The notes below the pieces were generated by a model. The model was not told the DNA's origin. It saw only the letters and a list, made by a program, of their open reading frames with translations, and made no database searches. From Brevundimonas sp. UBA5936 (GTDB lineage: Bacteria; Pseudomonadota; Alphaproteobacteria; Caulobacterales; Caulobacteraceae), in NCBI GenBank assembly GCA_002430835.1, contig DJDA01000117.1:725-25651 (forward strand): 24,927 bases of DNA, read 5' to 3'. The first letter of the stretch is position 1. Every line of letters starts with the position of its first letter. Shown here piece by piece: positions 6,793-12,956 of this stretch. The translations under genes and the position numbers were made by a program.

Positions 6793-6902
6793 CCGTCATT
6801 CTCGGGCTTGTCCCGAGAATCCATAAACGCCGGGGTTGACGGGGGGGCCCTGTCGGCCGACCTCGAGTCTATGGATCCCCGGCACAAGGCCGGGGATGAC
6901 GG
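6793..6902. repeat. Compound dispersed palindromic element between ftsY and nadE
   Basis: A 110-base element with terminal inverted repeats CCGTCAT (6793-6799) and ATGACGG (6896-6902). The left hairpin is CTCGGG-CTTGT-CCCGAG (6801-6817). The right hairpin has arms CCCCGGC and GCCGGGG (6877-6895). The inner pair is ATCCAT (6819-6824) and ATGGAT (6871-6876). The whole folds as a cruciform-like structure around about 46 bases of unique sequence. It belongs to the same family as 5089-5121. It fills most of the 235-base gap between the divergent ftsY and nadE, and separates their promoters. Confidence 0.75.
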
Positions 6903-6964
6903 CGGAGGGGACGGACGCGGCCGGAGGCTTTGGACCGAGCGCGTCCGACAGGAGCGAAAGATTG

Positions 6965-9010
6965 ATGGCGAAGACGCATTCCTTCCACGCCCCGCGCAGT
7001 CACGGCTTCGTGCGCGTCGCCGCCGCGACCCCGGTGGTCCATGTCGCCGACCCTGCCGCCAACGCCGAGGAACACGAACGGCTGATCCGTCAGGCGGGCG
7101 AGCAGGGCGCAGACCTGCTGGTCTTCCCCGAACTGTCCTTGAGCGCCTACGCCATCGACGACCTGCACATGCAGGCGGCCCTGCTGGAAGAGGTCGAGCG
7201 CCAGATCGCCCGTCTGGCCGAGGTGGCGGACGAGGCCGGCGTCATCGCCGTGATCGGCGCGCCGATCCGCAACGGCGACGCCTTGTTCAACTGCGCCGTC
7301 GTGCTGGGCGGGGGCGAGGTGCTGGGCGTGGTTCCCAAGACATATCTGCCCAACTACCGCGAATATTATGAGAAGCGCTGGTTCGCCTCCGCCGCCAGCC
7401 GATCCGAGGACGCCGTCGTCCTGAACGGCGAGCGCGTCGATTTCGCGCCGGGCCTGATCTTTGAGGCGACCAACCGGCCGGGCTTCGTCTTCGCGGTCGA
7501 GATCTGCGAGGACTTCTGGGCGCCGCAGCCGCCGTCGACGCGGGCGGCGTTGGCGGGGGCGCGCATCCTGTGCAACCTGTCGGCCTCCAATATCGTCATC
7601 GGCAAGGCGGACGAGCGCGCCTTGCTGTGCGCCAGCCAGTCGGCGCGCACCCTGTCAGCCTATGTCTTCGCCGCCTCGGGCTGGGGCGAGAGCACGACGG
7701 ACCTGGCCTGGGACGGTCAGGCGACCATCCACGAACTGGGCGCGCGGCTGGCCGAGGGCGAGCGTTTCGCCCTGCATAGCCATCTGACGGTCGCCGACGT
7801 GGACGTGGACCGCATCGGGCTGGATCGGCTGCGCAACGGCACCTTCGCCGACTGCGCCCGGCTGGAGGGCGAGGCTGCGACCGTGGTGCCGTTCGAGGCG
7901 GGGCAGGGGCCGGGCGACGCCCTGATCCGTCCGCTGGACCGCTTCCCCTTCGTGCCGGACGACGCCGCGCGTCTGGATCAGGACTGTTTCGAGGCCTTCA
8001 ACATTCAGGTTCAGGGCCTGATGCGGCGGATGACGGCGACGGGGGCCAAGACGCTGGTCATCGGCGTCTCGGGCGGACTGGATTCGACCCAGGCTCTGCT
8101 GGTCGCCTGCCGCGCCTTTGATCGGCTGGAACTGCCGCGCGCCGGCATCCTGGCCTTCACCATGCCGGGGTTCGCCACCTCGGAAGGGACAAAGTCGAAC
8201 GCCTGGGCGCTGATGGATGCGGTGGGCGTCACCGGCGCCGAGATCGACATTCGCCCCGCCGCCGAACAGATGCTGCGCGACATCGGCCACGCCTTCGCGG
8301 ACGGCGAGCCGGTGCACGACATCACCTTCGAGAACGTCCAGGCGGGCCTGCGCACCGACTATCTGTTCCGCTTGGCCAATCAGAACCATGGCTTTGTGCT
8401 GGGCACCGGCGACCTGTCGGAACTGGCGCTGGGGTGGTGCACCTATGGCGTCGGCGACCACATGAGCCACTACAACGTCAACGGCGGTGTGGCGAAGACC
8501 CTGATCCAGCACCTGATCCGCTGGGTGGCCGAGCGCGGTCTGGTGGGGGAGGCGGCGGTTTCGACGCTACACGCCATACTGGCCACCGAGATCTCGCCCG
8601 AACTGGTGCCGGCGGGCGCCGACGGGGCGATCCAGTCCACGCAGAGCATCGTCGGCCCCTATGCGCTGAACGACTTCTTCCTGTTCTACATCAGCCGCTT
8701 CGGCCTGAAGCCGTCCAAGGTCGCCTATTTGGCGCATCAGGCCTGGGGCGACGCCGCGACGGGCGCCTGGCCGGTCGGTCTGCCGCAGGCGGATCGCACG
8801 GCCTATGACCTGCCGACCATCAAGGGCTGGTTGCGGAAGTTCCTGATTCGCTTCTTCCAGACCAGCCAGTTCAAGCGCTCGGCCGTGCCGAACGGGCCGA
8901 AGGTGGTCACGGGCGGGTCGCTGTCGCCGCGCGGCGACTGGCGCGCGCCGTCGGATTCCTCGGCGCGGGTTTGGCTGGACGAGCTGGACGCCAATACGCC
9001 TGATGGTTGA
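6965..9010 (+). CDS. nadE: Glutamine-dependent NAD+ synthetase
   Basis: Last step of NAD+ synthesis: amidation of nicotinate adenine dinucleotide, using ammonia released from glutamine. The 681-residue protein has an N-terminal nitrilase-type glutaminase domain with the full triad Glu56 (FPELSLSAY), Lys125 (VPKTYLPNYREYYE) and Cys181 (EICEDFW). The C-terminal synthetase has the ATP pyrophosphatase loop SGGLDST (369-375) and the later GTGDLSELALGW motif. Length matches the long, glutamine-dependent class. The start at MAKTHSFHAP is supported by AGGAGCG (6950-6956), 8 bases before the ATG; the longer open frame runs through the palindromic element and is rejected. It is a single gene followed by a hairpin with a T-rich tail. 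Confidence 0.97.
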   Translation: MAKTHSFHAPRSHGFVRVAAATPVVHVADPAANAEEHERLIRQAGEQGADLLVFPELSLSAYAIDDLHMQAALLEEVERQIARLAEVADEAGVIAVIGAPIRNGDALFNCAVVLGGGEVLGVVPKTYLPNYREYYEKRWFASAASRSEDAVVLNGERVDFAPGLIFEATNRPGFVFAVEICEDFWAPQPPSTRAALAGARILCNLSASNIVIGKADERALLCASQSARTLSAYVFAASGWGESTTDLAWDGQATIHELGARLAEGERFALHSHLTVADVDVDRIGLDRLRNGTFADCARLEGEAATVVPFEAGQGPGDALIRPLDRFPFVPDDAARLDQDCFEAFNIQVQGLMRRMTATGAKTLVIGVSGGLDSTQALLVACRAFDRLELPRAGILAFTMPGFATSEGTKSNAWALMDAVGVTGAEIDIRPAAEQMLRDIGHAFADGEPVHDITFENVQAGLRTDYLFRLANQNHGFVLGTGDLSELALGWCTYGVGDHMSHYNVNGGVAKTLIQHLIRWVAERGLVGEAAVSTLHAILATEISPELVPAGADGAIQSTQSIVGPYALNDFFLFYISRFGLKPSKVAYLAHQAWGDAATGAWPVGLPQADRTAYDLPTIKGWLRKFLIRFFQTSQFKRSAVPNGPKVVTGGSLSPRGDWRAPSDSSARVWLDELDANTPDG

Positions 9011-9029
9011 AACGACCCGCCTGGGGTTT

Positions 9030-9060
9030 ACCCGCCCGCACGGCGCGGGTTAGCGTTTTC
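9030..9060 (+). terminator. Intrinsic terminator after nadE
   Basis: The stem ACCCGC (9030-9035) pairs with GCGGGT (9045-9050) around a 9-base loop and is followed by TAGCGTTTTC. It lies 20 bases after the nadE stop. Confidence 0.6.
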
Positions 9061-9107
9061 TTCTCCCCGCCCTCTGTGAGCCTGACACACCCGGTCGTGC
9101 GGGAGAG

Positions 9108-9123
9108 CCCGGATCTGTCCGGG
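9108..9123 (+). other. Hairpin in the leader of the DUF4168-like gene
   Basis: CCCGGA (9108-9113) and TCCGGG (9118-9123) form a perfect six-pair stem with a four-base loop, 42 bases before the start codon of the next gene. There is no T run, so it is not a standard terminator. It could be part of the mRNA leader, but no known riboswitch class is recognisable. Confidence 0.4.
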
Positions 9124-9165
9124 TCAGCCTTGGGCTGAGCGTTCGGGGTTGAAGAAGGATACGCC

Positions 9166-9768
9166 ATGCGTTTTGCAACGGCCGCCGCCCCGACCGCCAT
9201 TCTGGCCGCCCTGTTCCTGACCGCCGCGCCCGCCCTGGCGCAGGACGCCGCTCCAGCCCCCGCTGCCGCCGCAGCGGCAGCCGGTGAACCGACCGACGCC
9301 GAACTGGCCCAGTTCGCCGCCGCCATGAAGACGGTCCAGAGCGTGGCCGCGACCGTCCAGAATGGAACGCCCACCGAGGAGCAGCAGGCCCAGATGGCCG
9401 GCGCCGTGCAGAACTCGGGCCTGGCCGTCGAGCGTTTTAACGCTATTTCGGCCGCCGTTTCGGCTGACCCGATGCTGCAGGCCCGCGCGGCTGTGGCGGG
9501 CGCGACGCCGTCCGCGCCCGGCTCGGTCGGGGCTGGCGTCACCGACGCCGAAGCCGGTCAGTTCGCCGCCGCCATGGGCGAGATCTCGGGCATCGCCCGC
9601 GCCCTGAACGGCGCCCAGCCGAACGCGGAACAGCAGGCCCAGATGGCCGCCGCCATCCAGAACTCGGGCCTTGAGATCGAGCGCTTCAACGCCATTTCCG
9701 CCGCCACGGCTCAGGACGAGCACCTTCAGGCGCGCATCGCCCTTGCCCAGGCGCGTCAGGGCGAATAG
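9166..9768 (+). CDS. Secreted protein with two tandem DUF4168-like repeats
   Basis: A 200-residue exported protein. Residues 1-25 form a signal peptide with cleavage expected after APALA. An Ala/Pro linker (26-41) follows, then two homologous units. Unit 1 spans 42-110 and unit 2 125-193, offset by exactly 83 residues. Each has the pattern TDAE..QFAAAM, then EQQAQM, QNSGL and ERFNAIS, and ends in a LQAR segment. This is the DUF4168 layout: a helical domain whose C-terminal part reads GL-x-ERFNAI. Normal family members have one copy. The function of DUF4168 is unknown; the location is probably periplasmic. The DNA of the two units is still very similar, which suggests a fairly recent internal duplication. 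An AGAAGGA ribosome site precedes the ATG. Confidence 0.8.
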   Translation: MRFATAAAPTAILAALFLTAAPALAQDAAPAPAAAAAAAGEPTDAELAQFAAAMKTVQSVAATVQNGTPTEEQQAQMAGAVQNSGLAVERFNAISAAVSADPMLQARAAVAGATPSAPGSVGAGVTDAEAGQFAAAMGEISGIARALNGAQPNAEQQAQMAAAIQNSGLEIERFNAISAATAQDEHLQARIALAQARQGE

Positions 9769-9781
9769 GCCATCTGAACGA

Positions 9782-9810
9782 GGGTCGTCGCTGATGCGGC
9801 GGCCCTTCTT
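9782..9810 (+). terminator. Intrinsic terminator after the DUF4168-like gene
   Basis: GGGTCGTCGC (9782-9791) pairs with GCGGCGGCCC (9796-9805), allowing two G-T pairs, around the loop TGAT. It is followed by TTCTT. It lies 13 bases past the stop codon. Confidence 0.65.
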
Positions 9811-9831
9811 CCATTTCAGACAGGACTGATC

Positions 9832-10056
9832 ATGAGCGACGACGTCACCAAGGACTCCAACGGCAACCTCCTGTCGGACGGCGACAGCGTGACCCTGATC
9901 AAGGATCTGAAGGTCAAGGGCTCGGGCGGGGTGACGCTGAAGCGCGGAACCCTGGTCAAGAACATCCGCCTGACCGGCGACCCCGACGAAATCGAGGCCA
10001 ACGTCGAGAAGGTGCGCGGCCTGGTCCTGCGCACGGAGTTCGTGAAGAAGGCATAA
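9832..10056 (+). CDS. PhnA/YjdM C-terminal domain protein, short form
   Basis: A 74-residue protein matching the C-terminal domain of PhnA (YjdM): KDSNGNLLSDGDSVTLIKDLKVKG, then TLKRGTLVKNIRL and a final RTEFVKKA. The E. coli protein has about 111 residues with an N-terminal zinc ribbon. Here the zinc ribbon and its cysteines are absent, and the ATG at 9832 leaves no room for it because the preceding terminator is only 27 bases away. PhnA was once linked to phosphonate use, but that link is weak; no other phosphonate gene is present here. It is probably a small cytoplasmic SH3-like barrel protein of unknown role. It has its own leader after the upstream terminator. Confidence 0.85.
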   Translation: MSDDVTKDSNGNLLSDGDSVTLIKDLKVKGSGGVTLKRGTLVKNIRLTGDPDEIEANVEKVRGLVLRTEFVKKA

Positions 10057-10062
10057 TTTAGG

Positions 10063-10094
10063 GGGCCTAACGCGCTTCGCGCTACTTGAGGCCC
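10063..10094. repeat. Palindromic repeat GGGCCTA...TTGAGGCCC, copy 2
   Basis: First of three units between the convergent PhnA-like and hydrolase genes. The outer stem is GGGCCT/AGGCCC and the inner hairpin GCGC-TTC-GCGC. It begins 7 bases after the PhnA-like stop and may serve as its terminator. It is a diverged relative of 5028-5059, with the same 32-base length. Confidence 0.75.
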
Positions 10095-10100
10095 ATTAGA

Positions 10101-10132
10101 CGGCCTATCGTGCTTCGCGCTACTTGAGGCCA
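10101..10132. repeat. Palindromic repeat GGGCCTA...TTGAGGCCC, copy 3
   Basis: Second tandem unit, 38 bases after the previous one. The outer stem is GGCCT/AGGCC, one pair shorter. The inner hairpin GTGC-TTC-GCGC includes a T-G pair. The block CTTCGCGCTACTTGAGGCC is identical to the first unit. An ATTAG/AATTTAG spacer separates units. Confidence 0.75.
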
Positions 10133-10146
10133 ATTTAGCTGGTCGA

Positions 10147-10173
10147 CCGGGCCTCGTACTGCTGGAGGCCCGG
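10147..10173. terminator. Strong hairpin, third unit of the repeat array, likely terminator
   Basis: CCGGGCCT (10147-10154) and AGGCCCGG (10166-10173) form a perfect eight-pair stem around an 11-base loop. It keeps the outer stem of the GGGCCT family but has lost the inner TTC hairpin. It lies 9 bases past the stop of the minus-strand hydrolase, between converging genes, and probably blocks transcription both ways. There is no T run. Confidence 0.5.
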
Positions 10174-10182
10174 CAGGCTGCC

Positions 10183-11076
10183 TCAGCCCACTTCCGCCAG
10201 GAATTCGAAGATGGCGGCGCGGGCTTCGGGTTCGTCCAGCATGGGGGCGTGGCCGACGCCGGGAACCTCGGCATAGGCCAGGGCGGGGGCGGCCTTCTTC
10301 ATCCTGTCGGCGATGGTGGAACTGAGCAGGTCCGAGGTTCCGCCGCGCACCAGCAGGGTCGGCTTCTTGCGCGCCAGCGCCCGGAACGAGGGCCACAGGT
10401 TGGGAACCAGCGCCTTGGACCCCGCCGCCTTGATCGGCGCTGCGATGTCGGGGTCATAGTCCAGCACGGGCGCCCCTTCGGTTCCCTCGCGGAAGATGCG
10501 GCGGGCGAAGGCGGCCCAGTCGGCGTCTGAATAATGGGGGAAGGCCGCCTCATTGATGCGCCGGGCGTAGGCGGTCGCGTCGTCCCAGCTTTCGACTGCG
10601 ACGGGCTGGCCGGTATAGGCGGCGATGCGAGCCAGTCCCTCGGCCGCGACCTCGGGGCCGACGTCGTTCAGGATGGCGGCGGCGATGGCCTTGGGCTTGA
10701 TGGCCGTCAGCGCCAGGGTGATCAGCCCGCCCATGGAGGTGCCGAGGAAGACCGCCTTCTCTACGCCTGCCTGCTCCATCAGGGCCACGACATCCTTCGC
10801 ATAGACGTCCGGCGTATAGGTCATGGGATCGGGCGCCCGGTCCGACCGGCCGCGCCCGCGTACGTCGACGGCCAGGACGCGGCGGCCGCTGTGGGCGATC
10901 AGGCCGGCGATGACGCCGAAATCGGCGCTGTTGCGCGTCAGGCCGTGGATGGCGATGACCGGCAGGCGCGCCGGACCCTCGGCCGGAGCATAGTCGCGGG
11001 CGTAGAGGCTCAATCCGTCCGGCGAGGTCCAGCGCCGCTCGACGTAGCGGTCGGCCAGCGGGGTGGTCATCGGCAT
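10183..11076 (-). CDS. Alpha/beta hydrolase
   Basis: A 297-residue cytoplasmic alpha/beta-fold hydrolase with the full catalytic set. The nucleophile is Ser114 in GTSMGG, the acid is probably Asp249 in GGTSDLL, and the histidine is His276 in GVGHAPML. The oxyanion-hole HG (44-45) lies in AIHGLTRNS. The DVRGRGRSDR motif after strand 4 is typical of esterase and dehalogenase-like members. The substrate cannot be told from sequence. The start at MPMTTPLADR is supported by GGAG 7 bases upstream. It lies 62 bases downstream of gmhB on the same strand; that gap is AT-richer than its surroundings and may hold a separate promoter, so membership in the gmhB operon is uncertain. Confidence 0.92.
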   Translation of the reverse strand: MPMTTPLADRYVERRWTSPDGLSLYARDYAPAEGPARLPVIAIHGLTRNSADFGVIAGLIAHSGRRVLAVDVRGRGRSDRAPDPMTYTPDVYAKDVVALMEQAGVEKAVFLGTSMGGLITLALTAIKPKAIAAAILNDVGPEVAAEGLARIAAYTGQPVAVESWDDATAYARRINEAAFPHYSDADWAAFARRIFREGTEGAPVLDYDPDIAAPIKAAGSKALVPNLWPSFRALARKKPTLLVRGGTSDLLSSTIADRMKKAAPALAYAEVPGVGHAPMLDEPEARAAIFEFLAEVG

Positions 11077-11138
11077 GGATCGTCTCCGAACAGCAGTTCC
11101 GTTCCAGCGACGTTAATTCATCAAATGTAGAATAGCGA

Positions 11139-11648
11139 TCAGGCGGGCGGCAGATCGCGGATGAATTGATCGAGATCGCCTTCGGTGAAGCGGTGGCCCG
11201 CCACGCCTGCGCGCCGCGCCGCCTCCATGTCCGAGGGCTGGTCGCCGATCATCAATGAGCGGGAGAGGTCGAGGTCGTGCTCGGCGGCGGCCCTCAGCAA
11301 CATGCCGGGATTGGGCTTGCGGTCGGGGTGGTCGGGATGGCGATAGCGTTCGTCCGCCGCTTCAGAATGGAAGGGACAGGCGTAGACGGCGTCGATGCGT
11401 CCGCCGCCTTCGGCCAGCCGCGCGACCAGCCGGCGGTTGAAGTCGTGCATGGTCTCTTCGCTGAACATGCCGCGCGCCACGCCGGACTGGTTGGTGACGA
11501 TGACGGTGACATAGCCCGCCGCGTTCAGCCGCTTCACCGCCTCGGCGGCGCCGGGGATCAACACCAGTTGATCGGGCCGGTGCGGATAGCCGCTGTCGAC
11601 GATCAGCACGCCGTCACGGTCGAGGAAGGCGGCGGGGCGCTGGGTCAT
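11139..11648 (-). CDS. gmhB: D-glycero-D-manno-heptose 1,7-bisphosphate 7-phosphatase-like HAD phosphatase
   Basis: A 169-residue HAD-superfamily phosphatase. GmhB removes the 7-phosphate in the ADP-heptose pathway for LPS core synthesis. The nucleophile motif is FLDRDGV, with Asp10 and Asp12. Motif II lies in VTNQSGVARG, the lysine in DRKPNPGM, and motif IV in MIGDQPSDMEAA. The insertion that binds zinc in E. coli GmhB is altered: it starts CPFH, and HPDH stands where the E. coli protein has two cysteines, so the classic Cys3His site is not intact. HisB-type histidinol phosphatase is the main alternative. The gene overlaps the upstream AGE-family gene by 4 bases (ATGA), so the two are translationally coupled and probably share a sugar pathway. 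Confidence 0.85.
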   Translation of the reverse strand: MTQRPAAFLDRDGVLIVDSGYPHRPDQLVLIPGAAEAVKRLNAAGYVTVIVTNQSGVARGMFSEETMHDFNRRLVARLAEGGGRIDAVYACPFHSEAADERYRHPDHPDRKPNPGMLLRAAAEHDLDLSRSLMIGDQPSDMEAARRAGVAGHRFTEGDLDQFIRDLPPA

Positions 11649-12754
11649 GCGGGCTCCGTCAACAGGGCCGAGAAGGCGGTCATCAGGTGATAGAGGCTCG
11701 AGGCGGGAACGGCGGCGTCCAGCGGTCGTCCCTCGGCGTCAAAGGCGTCGATCCACAGGCCGGGCGTCGTCGTGGCCAGGTGGGTCTGGAACAGGCGATC
11801 GATCAATCCGGCCGCCCTGAGGTGTTCGCCGCGCGTATGTAGGACGCGCAGAAGCTCGGTCTGGGCCCACAGGCGTACGCCGCCGTCGCGGACCTGGCCG
11901 ATCCGGTTGATCTCGCGGACGGCCAGTCCATCGGCGCGGACCCCGCAGGTCAGGGCGCTGGTGTAGAGGGCGCGCGCTGCGGAGCTCAGATCCGGCAGGC
12001 CGAGGCGTGCGGCTTCGCCCAGCAGCCAGACCCATTCCATGTGGTGGCCGGGCTCGATGCATTGGCCTTCTGAACCGGGGCGCGGGCTCCAGTCGGCCTC
12101 GTAGAACTCGCCCAGCATCAGATGCTCGCGGTCGAAGAAGCGCCGGTTGAACAGGTCCAGCACCGAGCGCGCCGCCGCCTCGAAGGCCGGATCGGGCGCC
12201 GTCGCCTGCCAGGCTAGCAGGGCCTCCAGCATGTGCATGTGCGGGTTCTGGCGGCGCGGCAAGACCGGCGGCACGGCCTCCTGCCAGCCGCCGTGGACCG
12301 GGTCGGCCATCTGCGCCTGGATGGCCGTCAGCGTCTCCAGCGCCAGCCGCTGCGCCCGTTCGTCCTTCAGCACGCGGTGCGCGGCGGCCAGGGCGAACAG
12401 GACGAAGGCCAGGTCATAGAGGTCGGGTGTGGCGTCGATAACTGCGCTTGCGTCGTCCGTGGCGCGCACCCACAGGCCGTCGTCCCGACGGTTGCGGCGG
12501 ATCAGGGCGTCCAGGGCGGCGCGGGCGACGGGTTCGGCATCGGTCCAGCCCAGCGCGGCGGCTTGGATGAAGACATAGGTCTGTCGCGCCTGGACGCGGG
12601 TGCGGCGGGGGACGCCCGTGACGGGCCGCCCATTGAAGTCCAGCTTCTCGAAGAAGCGGCCCTGATCGTCGATCCCCGCCGTCGCCCACAGCGGCAGGGC
12701 CTGGCCGAACAGCCAGTCATGGACCCGGTTCCTGGCGGCGGCGTCGAAGCTCAT
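11645..12754 (-). CDS. AGE family (N-acylglucosamine 2-epimerase / mannose isomerase-type) protein
   Basis: A 369-residue (alpha/alpha)6-barrel protein of the AGE family, whose members epimerise N-acylglucosamine at C2 or interconvert aldoses and ketoses such as mannose and fructose. Family marks are RRTRVQARQTYVF (about 50-62), the histidine-containing NPHMHMLEALLAW, EPGHHMEWVWLLGEAARL and a final SSLYHLMTAF. The catalytic histidines expected in the HMHMLEA and GHHMEW motifs are present. The substrate cannot be fixed; some alphaproteobacterial members are annotated as mannose-6-phosphate isomerases. The overlap with gmhB suggests supply of mannose or heptose precursors for the cell envelope. 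A CTAAG element lies 8 bases before the ATG, with no Shine-Dalgarno. Confidence 0.88.
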   Translation of the reverse strand: MSFDAAARNRVHDWLFGQALPLWATAGIDDQGRFFEKLDFNGRPVTGVPRRTRVQARQTYVFIQAAALGWTDAEPVARAALDALIRRNRRDDGLWVRATDDASAVIDATPDLYDLAFVLFALAAAHRVLKDERAQRLALETLTAIQAQMADPVHGGWQEAVPPVLPRRQNPHMHMLEALLAWQATAPDPAFEAAARSVLDLFNRRFFDREHLMLGEFYEADWSPRPGSEGQCIEPGHHMEWVWLLGEAARLGLPDLSSAARALYTSALTCGVRADGLAVREINRIGQVRDGGVRLWAQTELLRVLHTRGEHLRAAGLIDRLFQTHLATTTPGLWIDAFDAEGRPLDAAVPASSLYHLMTAFSALLTEPA

Positions 12755-12760
12755 GGGTCC

Positions 12761-12789
12761 GGCTTAGGCGGCGCTCTCGCCTTTGCCAA
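12761..12789 (-). promoter_or_regulatory. Putative promoter of the AGE-gmhB unit
   Basis: On the minus strand TTGGCA (12789-12784) is followed after 14 bases by GCCTAAGCC (12769-12761), ending 6 bases before the ATG. The -35 is reasonable and the -10 resembles the GCTA type only loosely. It would give a transcript with almost no leader. Confidence 0.3.
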
Positions 12790-12800
12790 GCGGCGGTTTC

Positions 12801-12815
12801 GTTGCATCGCGCAAC
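12801..12815. promoter_or_regulatory. Inverted repeat in the divergent AGE/DegT promoter region
   Basis: GTTGC (12801-12805) and GCAAC (12811-12815) flank five bases. They lie between the divergent promoters of the AGE-gmhB and DegT-Gfo/Idh units, where an operator serving both directions would be expected. Short arms make this a weak call. Confidence 0.25.
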
Positions 12816-12835
12816 GCGAAGTGACTCCGGGGGGT

Positions 12836-12865
12836 TTGTTCAGCACCCCGCCGCTTTGCTAGGAC
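12836..12865 (+). promoter_or_regulatory. Putative promoter of the aminotransferase-dehydrogenase unit
   Basis: TTGTTC (12836-12841) and GCTAGGAC (12858-12865) are spaced by 16 bases. The -10 matches the Caulobacter-type GCTANAWC at six of eight positions. It would leave a leader of about 85 bases. Confidence 0.35.
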
Positions 12866-12956
12866 GCAGGCTGACACAGACGACCCGCCTTCGCGTCCGC
12901 GCCCCGGAGCCTTGGACTTCCGCCCGCGCCGGCCCCATCGAGAGAGCGACATCGCA

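Noticed and set aside
10057..10182. Tandem repeats considered as a CRISPR array
   Set aside because: There are only three units, they are palindromic and not identical, the spacers are a few bases long, and there are no cas genes.
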